Of a stretch of 64,000 nucleotides of DNA, positions 1 through 8,475 are shown in pieces. Both the position numbers and the translations under genes were made by a program. The stretch is from NCBI GenBank assembly GCA_964649085.1, contig CAZYPN010000024.1, forward strand, positions 1 through 64,000, read 5' to 3'. The DNA is from JADMJV01 sp964649085 (GTDB lineage: Bacteria; Vulcanimicrobiota; Xenobia; Xenobiales; JADMJV01). The notes beneath the pieces were generated by a model. That model made no database searches. It saw only the letters and a list, made by a program, of their open reading frames with translations, and was not told the origin of the DNA. How positions within the stretch are numbered: the stretch's first letter is position 1; each line of letters begins with the position of its first letter.

Positions 1-1065
1 GAAGGCGACTTTGTGCGCAAGGGTCAGGTGCTGGCCCGACTGAATTCCTCGATTCTCTCGGCCCAGCTCGAGCAGGCCCGCTCGCGCCAGCGCTCGGCCC
101 TGGCTCAGGTAGATAAGGCGCGCCAGCCCAACCGCTCGCAAGAGATTCTCTCGTTGAAGGCGGCGGTTTCCCAGGCTGAGGCTGCCTACACTCAGGAGAA
201 GGCCAATCTGCGTCAGGCCGAGGTGATGTACCAAAACTCGTTGCGCACCGCCGAGCGCTACAACCAGGTGGTGGAGCAGGGCTTTGTCACCGTGCAGGAG
301 GCCAGCGACCGCCAGATGGATCGCGACCGCAATCGTCAGGCGATGGAAGCGGCTCGTCATCGTTTGCAGGCCAGCCAGTTCTTGCTCGAACAGGCTCGTC
401 AGCGACTGTCGTTGGCACAGGAAGGTGGCCGGGCCGAGGACGTGGAGATCGCTCAGTCGAGCGCCCAGGAGGTCGGCGGCCTCATCGGCCAGATCGAGGC
501 CCAGCTGGAGCAGTGTCTGATCGTTGCCCCCGACGACGGATTGATTCTCAAGCGCGAGGTGCACCTCGGGGAAATCAGCAGCAACAGCAAGCCCATGTTC
601 TCGCTGGCCCGTCGCGGCGAACTGGAGTTGCGTGCCGATGTGCCCCAGGGCGATTTGATCCGGCTGCGGTCGGGCGTGGAGGCGCGGGTACGCTGCGCTG
701 GCCTGGATGCACGCGGCAAGGTCTGGCAACTATCTCCCCAGGTCGACGCCACCACCCGCCTGGGACAGGCTCGTATCTTGCTGGATGCCGGATCCAAAAT
801 CCGCTCCGGGATGTTTGCCGAGGCCACCATCGAGGTAGGGCAGCATCGGGCTCTAACCGTGCCGTCGGAGGCCGTGCTGGGTGAAGGGGGCGAGTATTTT
901 GTCTTTCGCCTGAACGGCACCACCGCCGCTCGTCAATTGGTGACCACGGGCGTGCGCAGCGACAAGTGGGTCGAAATTACCCAGGGTCTGCAGCTCAACG
1001 ACACCGTGGCCCTGTCGGGCAGCCGATTTCTCTCGGACGGCGACAAGGTGGAGATCAAGCCGTGA
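1..1065 (+). CDS. RND efflux periplasmic adaptor (HlyD/AcrA family), 5' truncated
   Basis: The reading frame is open from the first base, so the N-terminus, including any signal peptide, lies outside the window; 354 residues are visible. The opening residues EGDFVRKGQVLARLN are the second half of a biotinyl-lipoyl-like domain. A long Gln/Ala/Glu-rich coiled-coil hairpin follows (roughly residues 20-155), then the return lipoyl strand (CLIVAPDDGLILKREV), a beta-barrel domain and a membrane-proximal domain. Adaptors of this family bridge an inner-membrane RND pump and an outer-membrane TolC channel. The stop codon overlaps the GTG start of the downstream pump (GTGA at 1062-1065), so the two are translationally coupled. 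The substrate cannot be read from the sequence. Confidence 0.93.
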   Translation, partial: EGDFVRKGQVLARLNSSILSAQLEQARSRQRSALAQVDKARQPNRSQEILSLKAAVSQAEAAYTQEKANLRQAEVMYQNSLRTAERYNQVVEQGFVTVQEASDRQMDRDRNRQAMEAARHRLQASQFLLEQARQRLSLAQEGGRAEDVEIAQSSAQEVGGLIGQIEAQLEQCLIVAPDDGLILKREVHLGEISSNSKPMFSLARRGELELRADVPQGDLIRLRSGVEARVRCAGLDARGKVWQLSPQVDATTRLGQARILLDAGSKIRSGMFAEATIEVGQHRALTVPSEAVLGEGGEYFVFRLNGTTAARQLVTTGVRSDKWVEITQGLQLNDTVALSGSRFLSDGDKVEIKP

Positions 1066-4000
1066 ATATTTCAGCCTGGGCGATTCGCAATCCCATTCCT
1101 TCCATCGTGTTGTTCCTGGTGCTGACCGTTTCGGGCTTGCTGGCCTTTGGCGATCTGGGTATCGACGAGAATCCCAACATCGATATTCCTATCGTCAGCG
1201 TGATGATCACCCAGGTGGGGGCTGCTCCCAGCGAGCTGGAAACCCAGGTGACCCGCAAGGTTGAGGATGCCATCAGCGGCATCTCGGGCATCAAGCACAT
1301 CATCAGCTCGGTCAACGAGGGCACCTCGAGCACCACCATTGAATTTGAACTGGGCACCGACACCGATCGCGCCACCAACGACGTGCGCGACGCGGTGACC
1401 CGCATCCGCCAACAGTTGCCGGGCCAGATCAACGAGCCGCAGGTTACCCGCGTCGATTTCATCGGCGGGCCGCTGGCCACCTATACCATTACCCGCGAGG
1501 GCAGCAGCGTCAGCGAGTTGAGCTGGTTGATCGACAACACCATCTCGCGGCGCCTGCTGGCCGTGCGAGGGGTGGGGCAGGTGCAGCGTTCGGGCGGAGT
1601 GGATCGCGAGATTCGAATTCATCTCGATCCGGAGAAGCTCGACGCTTTTCGGGTGACGGCCGAGCAGGTCAATACCCAGCTGCGGGCGTTGAACATCGAC
1701 CTTCCCGGAGGACGCTCGCTGGTGGGCGAGCTCGAAGAGTCCATTCGCACCTTGGGCAGCGCGGTCGACCTGGAAACACTGCGCAAGATGCGTATTTCGG
1801 CCGGAGGGGGGCGCTGGGTACAGCTCGACAGCCTGGGCACGATCGAAAACGGCTTCAGCGAGCCCCGCCAGCGTGCCCTGCTGAACGGCGAGCCCGTGGT
1901 GGCGTTTTCGGTGGTGCGGGCTTCGGGCAGCAACCTCGTCGACGTGGCCCAGCGCACCGACGCTGCCTTAAAAGAATTGCAGTCTCAGCTGCCCAAGGGC
2001 ACGGTGATCAAGAAGGTGCGCACCAATGCCACCTATGTGCTGGACAGCTACAATGCTTCGATCGAGCACCTGATCCTGGGAGCCGCCCTGGCCGTGGTGG
2101 TGATCTACTGGTTCCTGCGCGACTGGCGGGCGGCGGCCATTTCGGCCCTGGCGATGCCGCTGTCGGTGATTCCCACCTTTGCCGCCATGAAGTGGGCAGG
2201 TTTCACGCTGAATAATATGTCTTTGCTGGGACTGGCCCTGGTGATCGGCATTCTCGTCGATGACGCCATTGTGGAAATCGAGAACATCGTGCGCCACATC
2301 CAGATGGGCAAGACGCCCTATCAGGCGGCTCTCGAAGCCGCCGACGAGATCGGCCTGGCGGTGGTGGCCACCACCGCCACCATCATTGCGGTGTTTGTGC
2401 CGGTGGCCTTCATGGGCGGCATTCCCGGGCAGTTCTTCCGCCAGTTCGGATTGACTGTGGCGGTGGCGGTGTTCTTTTCGCTGGTGGTGGCGCGGCTGCT
2501 GACGCCCATGATGGCGGCTTATTGGATGGTTGACATTCCCCACGATCCCGAGAAGAAGAGCTGGCTTACCCGGTCGTACGACGCGCTGTTGGGCTGGGCC
2601 CTGAACCACCGTTTGCCCACGCTGATCCTGGCCGTAACCTTCTTTGTCTTCAGCCTGCAACTCTCGAAGCTGACCCCAACCAGTTTGGTGGGCGCCGTCG
2701 ACCGTGGCGAGACCATTCTCAGCGTGGAACTGCCTCCCGGCACCGATATCGAGCATACCACCGAAGTCAGCAATGAATTGACGCGAATCCTGCTGAGCCA
2801 CAAGGAGGTCGTGCAGGTGTTCACTTCGGTAGGCACTCCGGGCGGCAACTCCTCGCGCCAGGCCACCCTGGGCGCGGTCAACAAGGCCAGCCTCTACATT
2901 ATTATGGTGCCGCGCACCCAGCGGGCCATCTCCCAGTCGGCTTTCGAGGAAAAGGTGCGCGAAGAGTTGATCAAGGTGCCCGGAGTGCGCCTGCAGTTTG
3001 GAGCGGCCATGGGCCTTTCGGGCCGCCTGACGGTGGTGCTCAGCAGCGAGAATGGGCCCGAACTCGAGAAGGCCTCACGGGAGCTGCTGACCCAGATGCG
3101 CCAGCTGCCGATTATCTATGATGTAAACTCGTCGGCCGCGTTGCAACGGCCCGAGATTCTCATCCGGCCCAAGGTGGAACTGGCGGCCGAACAGGGCGTG
3201 TCGGTGCAGAGCATCGCCCGCGTGGCACAGGTGGCAACTCTGGGCGATATCGAGCAAAACCTGGCCAAGTTTGACCTCAGCGAGCGACAGATCAATATTC
3301 GCGTGCAACTCGATCCCAAGTTTCGCGACCGGCTGGACACCATTCGCAACCTCAAGCTTTTGGGCACTGGCGGCAAGCTGATTCCGCTGGGTTCTGTGGC
3401 TGATGTCGAGTTGGGGCAGGGGCCTTCGGAAATCGACCGCTACGATCGCAAACGACGGGTGAAGATCGAGGCCAGCCTGCGCCGGGGAACGTCGCTCGGC
3501 GACGCCCTGGCCACGGTGCACGCCCTGCCCGCCTTTAAGGAACTACCCCGAAGTGTTACCGAGTCGCCGGCCGGCGATGCCGAGATTCAGCGCGACGTTT
3601 TCGCCGGTTTCGCGGGCGCCATGGGAGCGGCAGTGCTGATGATTTACGCCGTGCTGGTGCTGCTCTTTTCGGGGTTCGTCCATCCCTTCACGATCATGGT
3701 GGCCCTGCCGCTCTCGATCGGTGGTGCCATTATGGGCCTGTTGATCTGCCGGGAGCCCCTGGGTCTCTACGCCCTGATCGGCATCGTGATGCTGATGGGT
3801 CTGACGACCAAGAATTCTATCTTGCTGGTGGAGTATGTGCTCACGGCCATGACCCAGGGCACCTCACGACGACGAGCCATTTTTGAGTCGGGTGAGGCCC
3901 GAATGCGCCCCATTCTGATGACCACTGTGGCCATGATCGCCGGTATGATGCCCATCGCCATGGGCATCGGCGCCGGTTCGGAGGTGCGCAAATCGATGGC

Positions 4001-4127
4001 CATCGCCGTCATCGGGGGGCTGATCACGTCCACGCTGCTCACTCTGGTAGTGGTGCCGGTCGTGTTTTCTTACCTCGACGAGCTGATCCAATGGACCCGC
4101 TCTCGCTTTCCTCGGAGGCATGTATGA
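1062..4127 (+). CDS. RND family efflux transporter, inner-membrane pump
   Basis: The product is 1021 residues, the usual size of an AcrB/MexB-type or related RND pump. The GTG at 1062 is chosen because it overlaps the adaptor stop and gives the classic N-terminus (NISAWAIRNPIPSIVLFLVL, the first membrane helix). The fourth helix carries the paired aspartates of the proton relay in LVIGILVDDAIVEIENI. The second membrane half has the partner lysine in GLTTKNSILLVEY. Two large periplasmic loops, about residues 35-340 and 560-870, are the porter/docking regions. It forms a tripartite proton-driven exporter with the adaptor before it and the TolC-like channel after it. Its stop overlaps the next start (ATGA at 4124-4127). 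Drug, metal or lipid specificity is unknown. Confidence 0.96.
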   Translation: MNISAWAIRNPIPSIVLFLVLTVSGLLAFGDLGIDENPNIDIPIVSVMITQVGAAPSELETQVTRKVEDAISGISGIKHIISSVNEGTSSTTIEFELGTDTDRATNDVRDAVTRIRQQLPGQINEPQVTRVDFIGGPLATYTITREGSSVSELSWLIDNTISRRLLAVRGVGQVQRSGGVDREIRIHLDPEKLDAFRVTAEQVNTQLRALNIDLPGGRSLVGELEESIRTLGSAVDLETLRKMRISAGGGRWVQLDSLGTIENGFSEPRQRALLNGEPVVAFSVVRASGSNLVDVAQRTDAALKELQSQLPKGTVIKKVRTNATYVLDSYNASIEHLILGAALAVVVIYWFLRDWRAAAISALAMPLSVIPTFAAMKWAGFTLNNMSLLGLALVIGILVDDAIVEIENIVRHIQMGKTPYQAALEAADEIGLAVVATTATIIAVFVPVAFMGGIPGQFFRQFGLTVAVAVFFSLVVARLLTPMMAAYWMVDIPHDPEKKSWLTRSYDALLGWALNHRLPTLILAVTFFVFSLQLSKLTPTSLVGAVDRGETILSVELPPGTDIEHTTEVSNELTRILLSHKEVVQVFTSVGTPGGNSSRQATLGAVNKASLYIIMVPRTQRAISQSAFEEKVREELIKVPGVRLQFGAAMGLSGRLTVVLSSENGPELEKASRELLTQMRQLPIIYDVNSSAALQRPEILIRPKVELAAEQGVSVQSIARVAQVATLGDIEQNLAKFDLSERQINIRVQLDPKFRDRLDTIRNLKLLGTGGKLIPLGSVADVELGQGPSEIDRYDRKRRVKIEASLRRGTSLGDALATVHALPAFKELPRSVTESPAGDAEIQRDVFAGFAGAMGAAVLMIYAVLVLLFSGFVHPFTIMVALPLSIGGAIMGLLICREPLGLYALIGIVMLMGLTTKNSILLVEYVLTAMTQGTSRRRAIFESGEARMRPILMTTVAMIAGMMPIAMGIGAGSEVRKSMAIAVIGGLITSTLLTLVVVPVVFSYLDELIQWTRSRFPRRHV

Positions 4128-5491
4128 AACGACTGCTCCCCCTGTGGGTGGGGCTGAGCCTGGGTTGGTCGGCTCTGGCCGATCCCTATCAGCCCAAGGT
4201 TCAACACTCGGATACCCCCAAACCGGTGGTGCTGCCCACCGTGCCCCCTCCGGTGGAAATTACCACGCCCAGCCTGGGGCTCGAGGAGGTTCTCAAACTG
4301 GCTTTTCAGTACCAGACCTCTCTCAAGGTGGCCGAAGCTCAGGTGCGCGGGGCTCAGGGGCGCACCGAGCAGGTGGCCTCGGCCTTGAATCCCCGGTTTA
4401 CGTTGAGTTCGACCTACAACGATCCGTTGCTGGTCAACTCTTCGCTGGGAGGCAGTTTTGGTAACTTTCTGGTGCCCCAGGGCTTCACCCATAGCGCTTC
4501 GCTGCAGCAACTGCTCTTCGACTTCGGCCACAGCCGCGATTTGACGCGCTCGCAAGAGTCGCTCAAAGAGAGTGCCGAAGCCGCCTATCAGCAGCTTCAG
4601 GTCGACCTGGTGTTGCAGATCAAACAGGCCTACTATAGCGTGCTTCAGGCGCGCGAACTGGTCAGGGTTCAGGAAGAGAGCCTGGTCAGTCGGCGCACCC
4701 ACGTAGAGCAGGCGCGGGCGCGCTTCGAAGCGGGGCTGGGCCTGCCCAGCGACGTCACCCGGGCGGAAACGGCCCTGTCGGCCAATCTGTATCAACTGTC
4801 CACGGCCCAGACCAATTTTTCCACCCGACGCCTGGAACTGAATCAGTTGATGGGTCTGGACCCTCGCGTGGCTTTCGAATTGCGAGACGAGAGCGAGGTG
4901 CCGCTGGCGTTCCAGACCAGCGAAGAGTTGTTCGAGCGCGCTCTGCAGTCTCGCCCCGAGCTGGCCCAGTATCGGGCCAATCTCGATTCTGCGCAGGCCG
5001 CTCTGGATGCTGCTCACACCCAGAGTGCTCCGGTATTGGGCAGCAGCCTGCAGTATCAGAATCGCCAGCAGCCCTCGGTGGAGTCGATCAGTTTGAACCT
5101 CACGCTGAGTTTCAACGCCTGGGATGGCGGCATGCAGAACGGCAAAATCAAAGAGGCCGAAGCCGGGGTAGACCGGGCCAGAGCCGAGCTTGAGGCAGCC
5201 CGTCAGCGGGTGCTGGGGCAGGTCGGGCAGGCCTATTTGCAGTTGAAGAACGCCGAACAGCAGGTGCTTTCGGCTCAGGCCGAGGAGGCCAATGCTCGCG
5301 AGACCCAGCGTTTGGCCGAAGGGCGTTACAAGGTGGGGCTGGGCATTCTGCTGGACGTGCTCGACGCCCAGGCAGCCCTGCTGCTGGCACAGGCCAACCG
5401 CGTCAATGCTCAAACCCAGCTGCAGATCAGCAGGGCGGCACTGGTGCGAGCCCTGGGGGAAACTTCACTGAGCAAAGCAGGGCCCTCCTAG
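4124..5491 (+). CDS. TolC-like outer membrane efflux protein
   Basis: The product is 455 residues with a signal peptide (MKRLLPLWVGLSLGWSALA). The ATG at 4124 is preferred over the in-frame ATG at 4091 because it gives this signal peptide, has CGGAGG just upstream and overlaps the pump stop. The rest is the duplicated OEP architecture: two related halves of long alpha-helices (for example the LEEVLKLAFQYQTSLKVAEAQ segment and a second helix rich in Gln/Ala/Glu) with short beta segments such as SISLNLTLSFNAWDGG. It forms the trimeric exit duct for the RND pump encoded upstream. The three genes are overlapping and clearly one operon. Confidence 0.94.
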   Translation: MKRLLPLWVGLSLGWSALADPYQPKVQHSDTPKPVVLPTVPPPVEITTPSLGLEEVLKLAFQYQTSLKVAEAQVRGAQGRTEQVASALNPRFTLSSTYNDPLLVNSSLGGSFGNFLVPQGFTHSASLQQLLFDFGHSRDLTRSQESLKESAEAAYQQLQVDLVLQIKQAYYSVLQARELVRVQEESLVSRRTHVEQARARFEAGLGLPSDVTRAETALSANLYQLSTAQTNFSTRRLELNQLMGLDPRVAFELRDESEVPLAFQTSEELFERALQSRPELAQYRANLDSAQAALDAAHTQSAPVLGSSLQYQNRQQPSVESISLNLTLSFNAWDGGMQNGKIKEAEAGVDRARAELEAARQRVLGQVGQAYLQLKNAEQQVLSAQAEEANARETQRLAEGRYKVGLGILLDVLDAQAALLLAQANRVNAQTQLQISRAALVRALGETSLSKAGPS

Positions 5492-5548
5492 AGGCTGTTG
5501 AATAAATTTCAATATTCTGCGCCCCAGTGGCGCCTTTGCGGAGAGTTG

Positions 5549-6154
5549 ATGCAGCGAAGTGTAGAAGAGCGACTGGCCAGGCTACGGGCTCACATTCATA
5601 CGGCCATGCTGGACAAAGGACTTTCGGTAGGCCAGCTGGCTCATCAGCTGGGCATTGTGCCCGCCGAAACCCTGTCCAACTACCTGGCGGGGCGAGATCC
5701 GATGCCGGTGTGGGTGGTGTTGCGCCTGGCCGAAATCGCTGAGAAGCCCCTCTGGTGGTTCTTCGACGAGCCCCCCACCGGTATCACGATGGAGTCGGCC
5801 CAGATCGCCCTGCAGAACATCTCCAAGGTGCGCCTCTATCTGGAAGCTCTGGAAACCGAGTTTCAGCTGGTCACGGCCAAACATCGCAAGGAGCCCACCT
5901 TCACCAGTTACGAACCCGAAAGCGAGGTGCATCCGCGCCAGGGCGGTCAGGTGGTGGACCTGGCTCCCTATTTGCGCCGGGCCAGGGCCATCTTGCAGCG
6001 CGAGTTCGAGTCGGAAGAAGAAGGAGCGGTCAGCGAAGAGTCGGTGGAGATGGTGGCTCAGGGGCTGCTTTCCGCCGAGATCGGCTGCCCGGTGACCGAT
6101 ATCAGCCTGCGCCGCAGAATTCAGCGTTCGTTAGAGGAGTCGGTCGAGGGCTAG
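5549..6154 (+). CDS. XRE-type helix-turn-helix protein
   Basis: The product is 201 residues. The N-terminal third contains an HTH_3-like fold (LSVGQLAHQLGIVPAETLSNYL, about residues 25-60). A second motif, VWVVLRLAEIAEKPLWWFF, resembles the dimer or core helix that follows many XRE domains. The remaining acidic, helical part is not recognised. I chose the ATG at 5549 because GGAG lies five bases upstream; an in-frame TTG at 5498 would add 17 residues without a good ribosome binding site. It begins 57 bases after the efflux operon on the same strand, so it could regulate that operon or share its transcript, but nothing in the sequence proves this. Confidence 0.72.
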   Translation: MQRSVEERLARLRAHIHTAMLDKGLSVGQLAHQLGIVPAETLSNYLAGRDPMPVWVVLRLAEIAEKPLWWFFDEPPTGITMESAQIALQNISKVRLYLEALETEFQLVTAKHRKEPTFTSYEPESEVHPRQGGQVVDLAPYLRRARAILQREFESEEEGAVSEESVEMVAQGLLSAEIGCPVTDISLRRRIQRSLEESVEG

Positions 6155-6195
6155 CTCACGGGGCAACCAACGGCCTCCCTGCGAGCAGAGCTGGC

Positions 6196-7275
6196 TCATT
6201 GTGGCTTCCAGGACTTTCTATTCCAGTTGAACTCCTGAAGGTTCAGGTAGTCGCGCGCCCGGGCCTGGGGGCGAACCCCGTCCTGGGCCAGCTTTTTCAA
6301 CCGTTGGCCCAGTTCAATGCCCAACTGGTTGATGTGATCTTCCTGGGGGTCTTTGCCTTCCAGGATAAGGCTGCCCAGGTCTTCGATCTGCATGCCGAGG
6401 CGGGCCTTCCACTCGGGGCGCATCAGGCTGTAGAGCGCCGAGCCAAAGAGGTGATACCAGCCCCCAAAGTTGTCACCCTGGGGCGAGGAGTCGCTGCGCA
6501 AGTAGCTCAGTCGGGTGGTCAGCGGACGCTGCTGGCGCTGGGGGTCGTAGAGTCCCTCGCTGAGCACGTTTTCGGCGCAGAGCAGGGTGGCATACAGGTC
6601 GCCTTCATTCAATTCATAGGCTTTCTGGAAGAGTTGATGCACCTCGATGCTGGCCGGCTTCTGGGCCAGCATCCAGGTTTTCAGCTCGCTTTCCCGTCCG
6701 GTGGGCATCACCAGGCTGGTGGCCCCCAGCCCCAGAGCACAGATCAGCTTGCTGCGGGCGAAGGTAGGGAAGGGGAAGGGTCGCTCGCCGCGGATGGCGC
6801 CGGCCAGGCGTTTCCAATAGCCCAAACCCTGAAAACCTTTGGCTTCGGGACTCCAGATGTGCTCTGGCCCGATGGTGGGCCGCAGTCCCGATTGCTGCAT
6901 GCCGGCTTCCAGGCTGTCCATCAGCGCATCCATCTGGAGCGGCGCCTGCTGGCCCACGCGGAAGTTGCCGGGCTGGCCACTTTTCAGGGTGACGGGAGTG
7001 GCATCGCCGCGAACCACCCAGCGCTTGACGGCGTTCCAGGTCATCTGGGCCAGTGAACGGGGCAGCTTGTCCACCAGATTCAGCAACAGCGCATCAGAGG
7101 CGGGGTTCATGCGGTCGCTCAGGGTAACCCTGTCGCTCTCGGGACGGGCCACTCGCAGCGAATCGGAAAAGCTCAGGCCCTCGGTGGCAACTTCCACGGG
7201 CCGGGCGGGAAAGCCCGACTCGGCCTGACGATTCAGGCTGGAGGTCATACTGAGCTTGGGTCCCGTGATCTTCAC
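6196..7275 (-). CDS. Hypothetical protein, lineage-specific type
   Basis: The product is 359 residues and matches no family I know. The N-terminal 55 residues are polar and low in structure (MKITGPKLSMTSSLNRQAES), like several other orphans in this window. The rest looks globular and helical. There is no convincing signal peptide or membrane segment. The GTG start lies exactly six bases downstream of a TAGTCT hexamer, so the mRNA may be leaderless. Its 3' end converges with the XRE gene at 6154. The coding potential is good: a long clean frame with GC-rich third positions like its neighbours. Function unknown. Confidence 0.75.
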   Translation of the reverse strand: MKITGPKLSMTSSLNRQAESGFPARPVEVATEGLSFSDSLRVARPESDRVTLSDRMNPASDALLLNLVDKLPRSLAQMTWNAVKRWVVRGDATPVTLKSGQPGNFRVGQQAPLQMDALMDSLEAGMQQSGLRPTIGPEHIWSPEAKGFQGLGYWKRLAGAIRGERPFPFPTFARSKLICALGLGATSLVMPTGRESELKTWMLAQKPASIEVHQLFQKAYELNEGDLYATLLCAENVLSEGLYDPQRQQRPLTTRLSYLRSDSSPQGDNFGGWYHLFGSALYSLMRPEWKARLGMQIEDLGSLILEGKDPQEDHINQLGIELGQRLKKLAQDGVRPQARARDYLNLQEFNWNRKSWKPQ

Positions 7276-7287
7276 TCGTTGAGACTA
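7276..7287 (-). promoter_or_regulatory. Putative -10 element of a leaderless promoter
   Basis: On the - strand TAGTCT (7282-7287) is followed by six bases and then the GTG start at 7275. A sigma70-type start point about seven bases after the -10 box would fall on the start codon. There is no good -35 hexamer at 17 bases, so this rests on the spacing shared with other genes in the window. Confidence 0.45.
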
Positions 7288-7326
7288 GCTGGACAAACCA
7301 AAAATTGTCTGAAGATCAGAGCGCGA

Positions 7327-7938
7327 TCAGGAACGGCTCAGTCCGAGATACTCCTCGCGGGGCTCCAGTTCTCGTTGCAACTGTCGGGTGCGAGCGGCCA
7401 GCATGCCCAGCAAAGTCACCATGCCCACCAGGGCCGCTGCCAGCGGTACGAGTGCCAACAAGAAGATGGGCATCCACAGCCGGGGGTAGGGGGTGAGCCA
7501 GTAGCTAACGCCCAGCAAGGCAGCGGCCACCAGGGCGGCCCCGACCACCTGATGCAGGCGAGTGGTGGCTTGGGGCAATTCCAACATCCTGGACAGGGCG
7601 GCCAGGAACTTCAGGGCAGAGGCGGCACCGAACAGTGCAAAGCCGGCTGACGCATCGCCCCCCAGCCATAGACCGGCGATGGGAAACAGCACACTGGCCG
7701 TGAGCCAGACTCGGGCTCGGTGGCCGATCGGACCAAAGAAGCAGGCCAGCGGAGCCGCGAACATCGTCATTACGGAAAAGAAAAATAGGGCGGTCAATGT
7801 GTAGTTCAGGCCGCGAGTGGCGAACTGGACCAGCCCCGCCAGAAGCACCGCCGAGGCGAGAGCCACGCCACTTCCCAGGGCAAGTAAGTTCAGCCCGATG
7901 GACAGGGGCTTAAGGTTGTCAGAGGTAAAGCCTGACAC
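7327..7938 (-). CDS. Hypothetical integral membrane protein
   Basis: The product is 203 residues with about six hydrophobic segments, for example NLLALGSGVALASAVLLAGL and IFLLALVPLAAALVGMVTLL. It ends in a charged tail (RQLQRELEPREE) likely to be cytoplasmic. No family motif is recognisable. The start lies only four bases after the stop of the upstream gene (7943-8362), which is also a small membrane protein, so the pair is almost certainly co-transcribed and may form one inner-membrane complex. Function unknown. Confidence 0.72.
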   Translation of the reverse strand: MSGFTSDNLKPLSIGLNLLALGSGVALASAVLLAGLVQFATRGLNYTLTALFFFSVMTMFAAPLACFFGPIGHRARVWLTASVLFPIAGLWLGGDASAGFALFGAASALKFLAALSRMLELPQATTRLHQVVGAALVAAALLGVSYWLTPYPRLWMPIFLLALVPLAAALVGMVTLLGMLAARTRQLQRELEPREEYLGLSRS

Positions 7939-7942
7939 GGCG

Positions 7943-8362
7943 CTACAGAATCTCGTTCGAGTGGGTGATGAACACGGCCGTGACCGCCATCAGGACGGCA
8001 ACCAGACTCCAGGCCAGGGCCCCGCCGACCTGGAAAAATTGGCGCAGTTGGGCGAGGGCCTGCATCAGGTGGTTCAGGTCCGAGCCCTCGGTGGCTACGA
8101 TCTGGCGAAACTCCCGTAAAGATTTCCGCAGCGAGAGGCCCAGTGCCGCGACTACCAATCCGACCAGAAACGTGACCATGAACGAGGGGATGAAAGCGGC
8201 TCCGGGGTGGATGCTGCGCAGCAAAAGATCGGCGAAGAGGCCCAGCCCTGCAATGAGAGGGCCCGCCACAACCAGCGACCAGGAAAACATGTCCATCTTT
8301 GCCGTCAGCAGGCTGATGATGACGTTCTGGTCTTCGCTGAATTCGTAGCTCGATGTTGCCAT
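7943..8362 (-). CDS. Small membrane protein, function unknown
   Basis: The product is 139 residues. The ATG at 8362 is chosen because a purine-rich AAGGGGGG lies just upstream; the frame stays open to 8464, but those extra residues look non-coding. Three hydrophobic segments are visible: FSWSLVVAGPLIAGLGLFADLL, IPSFMVTFLVGLVVAALGLSL and VGGALAWSLVAVLMAVTAVFI. An amphipathic coiled stretch (REFRQIVATEGSDLNHLMQALAQL) lies between the second and third. It sits first in a two-gene transcript with the six-helix protein at 7327-7938. No functional motif is recognised. Confidence 0.7.
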   Translation of the reverse strand: MATSSYEFSEDQNVIISLLTAKMDMFSWSLVVAGPLIAGLGLFADLLLRSIHPGAAFIPSFMVTFLVGLVVAALGLSLRKSLREFRQIVATEGSDLNHLMQALAQLRQFFQVGGALAWSLVAVLMAVTAVFITHSNEIL

Positions 8363-8475
8363 GGGCCCCCCTTGTGCAGTCCTTTCAAATTCCGCTTCGA
8401 GGTGGCGGGCCCTGCCGACGAAGATTCTGCTCCAGCACGTAGGGCTGAGGGCCGACGATCGCAAATACGCGTTCG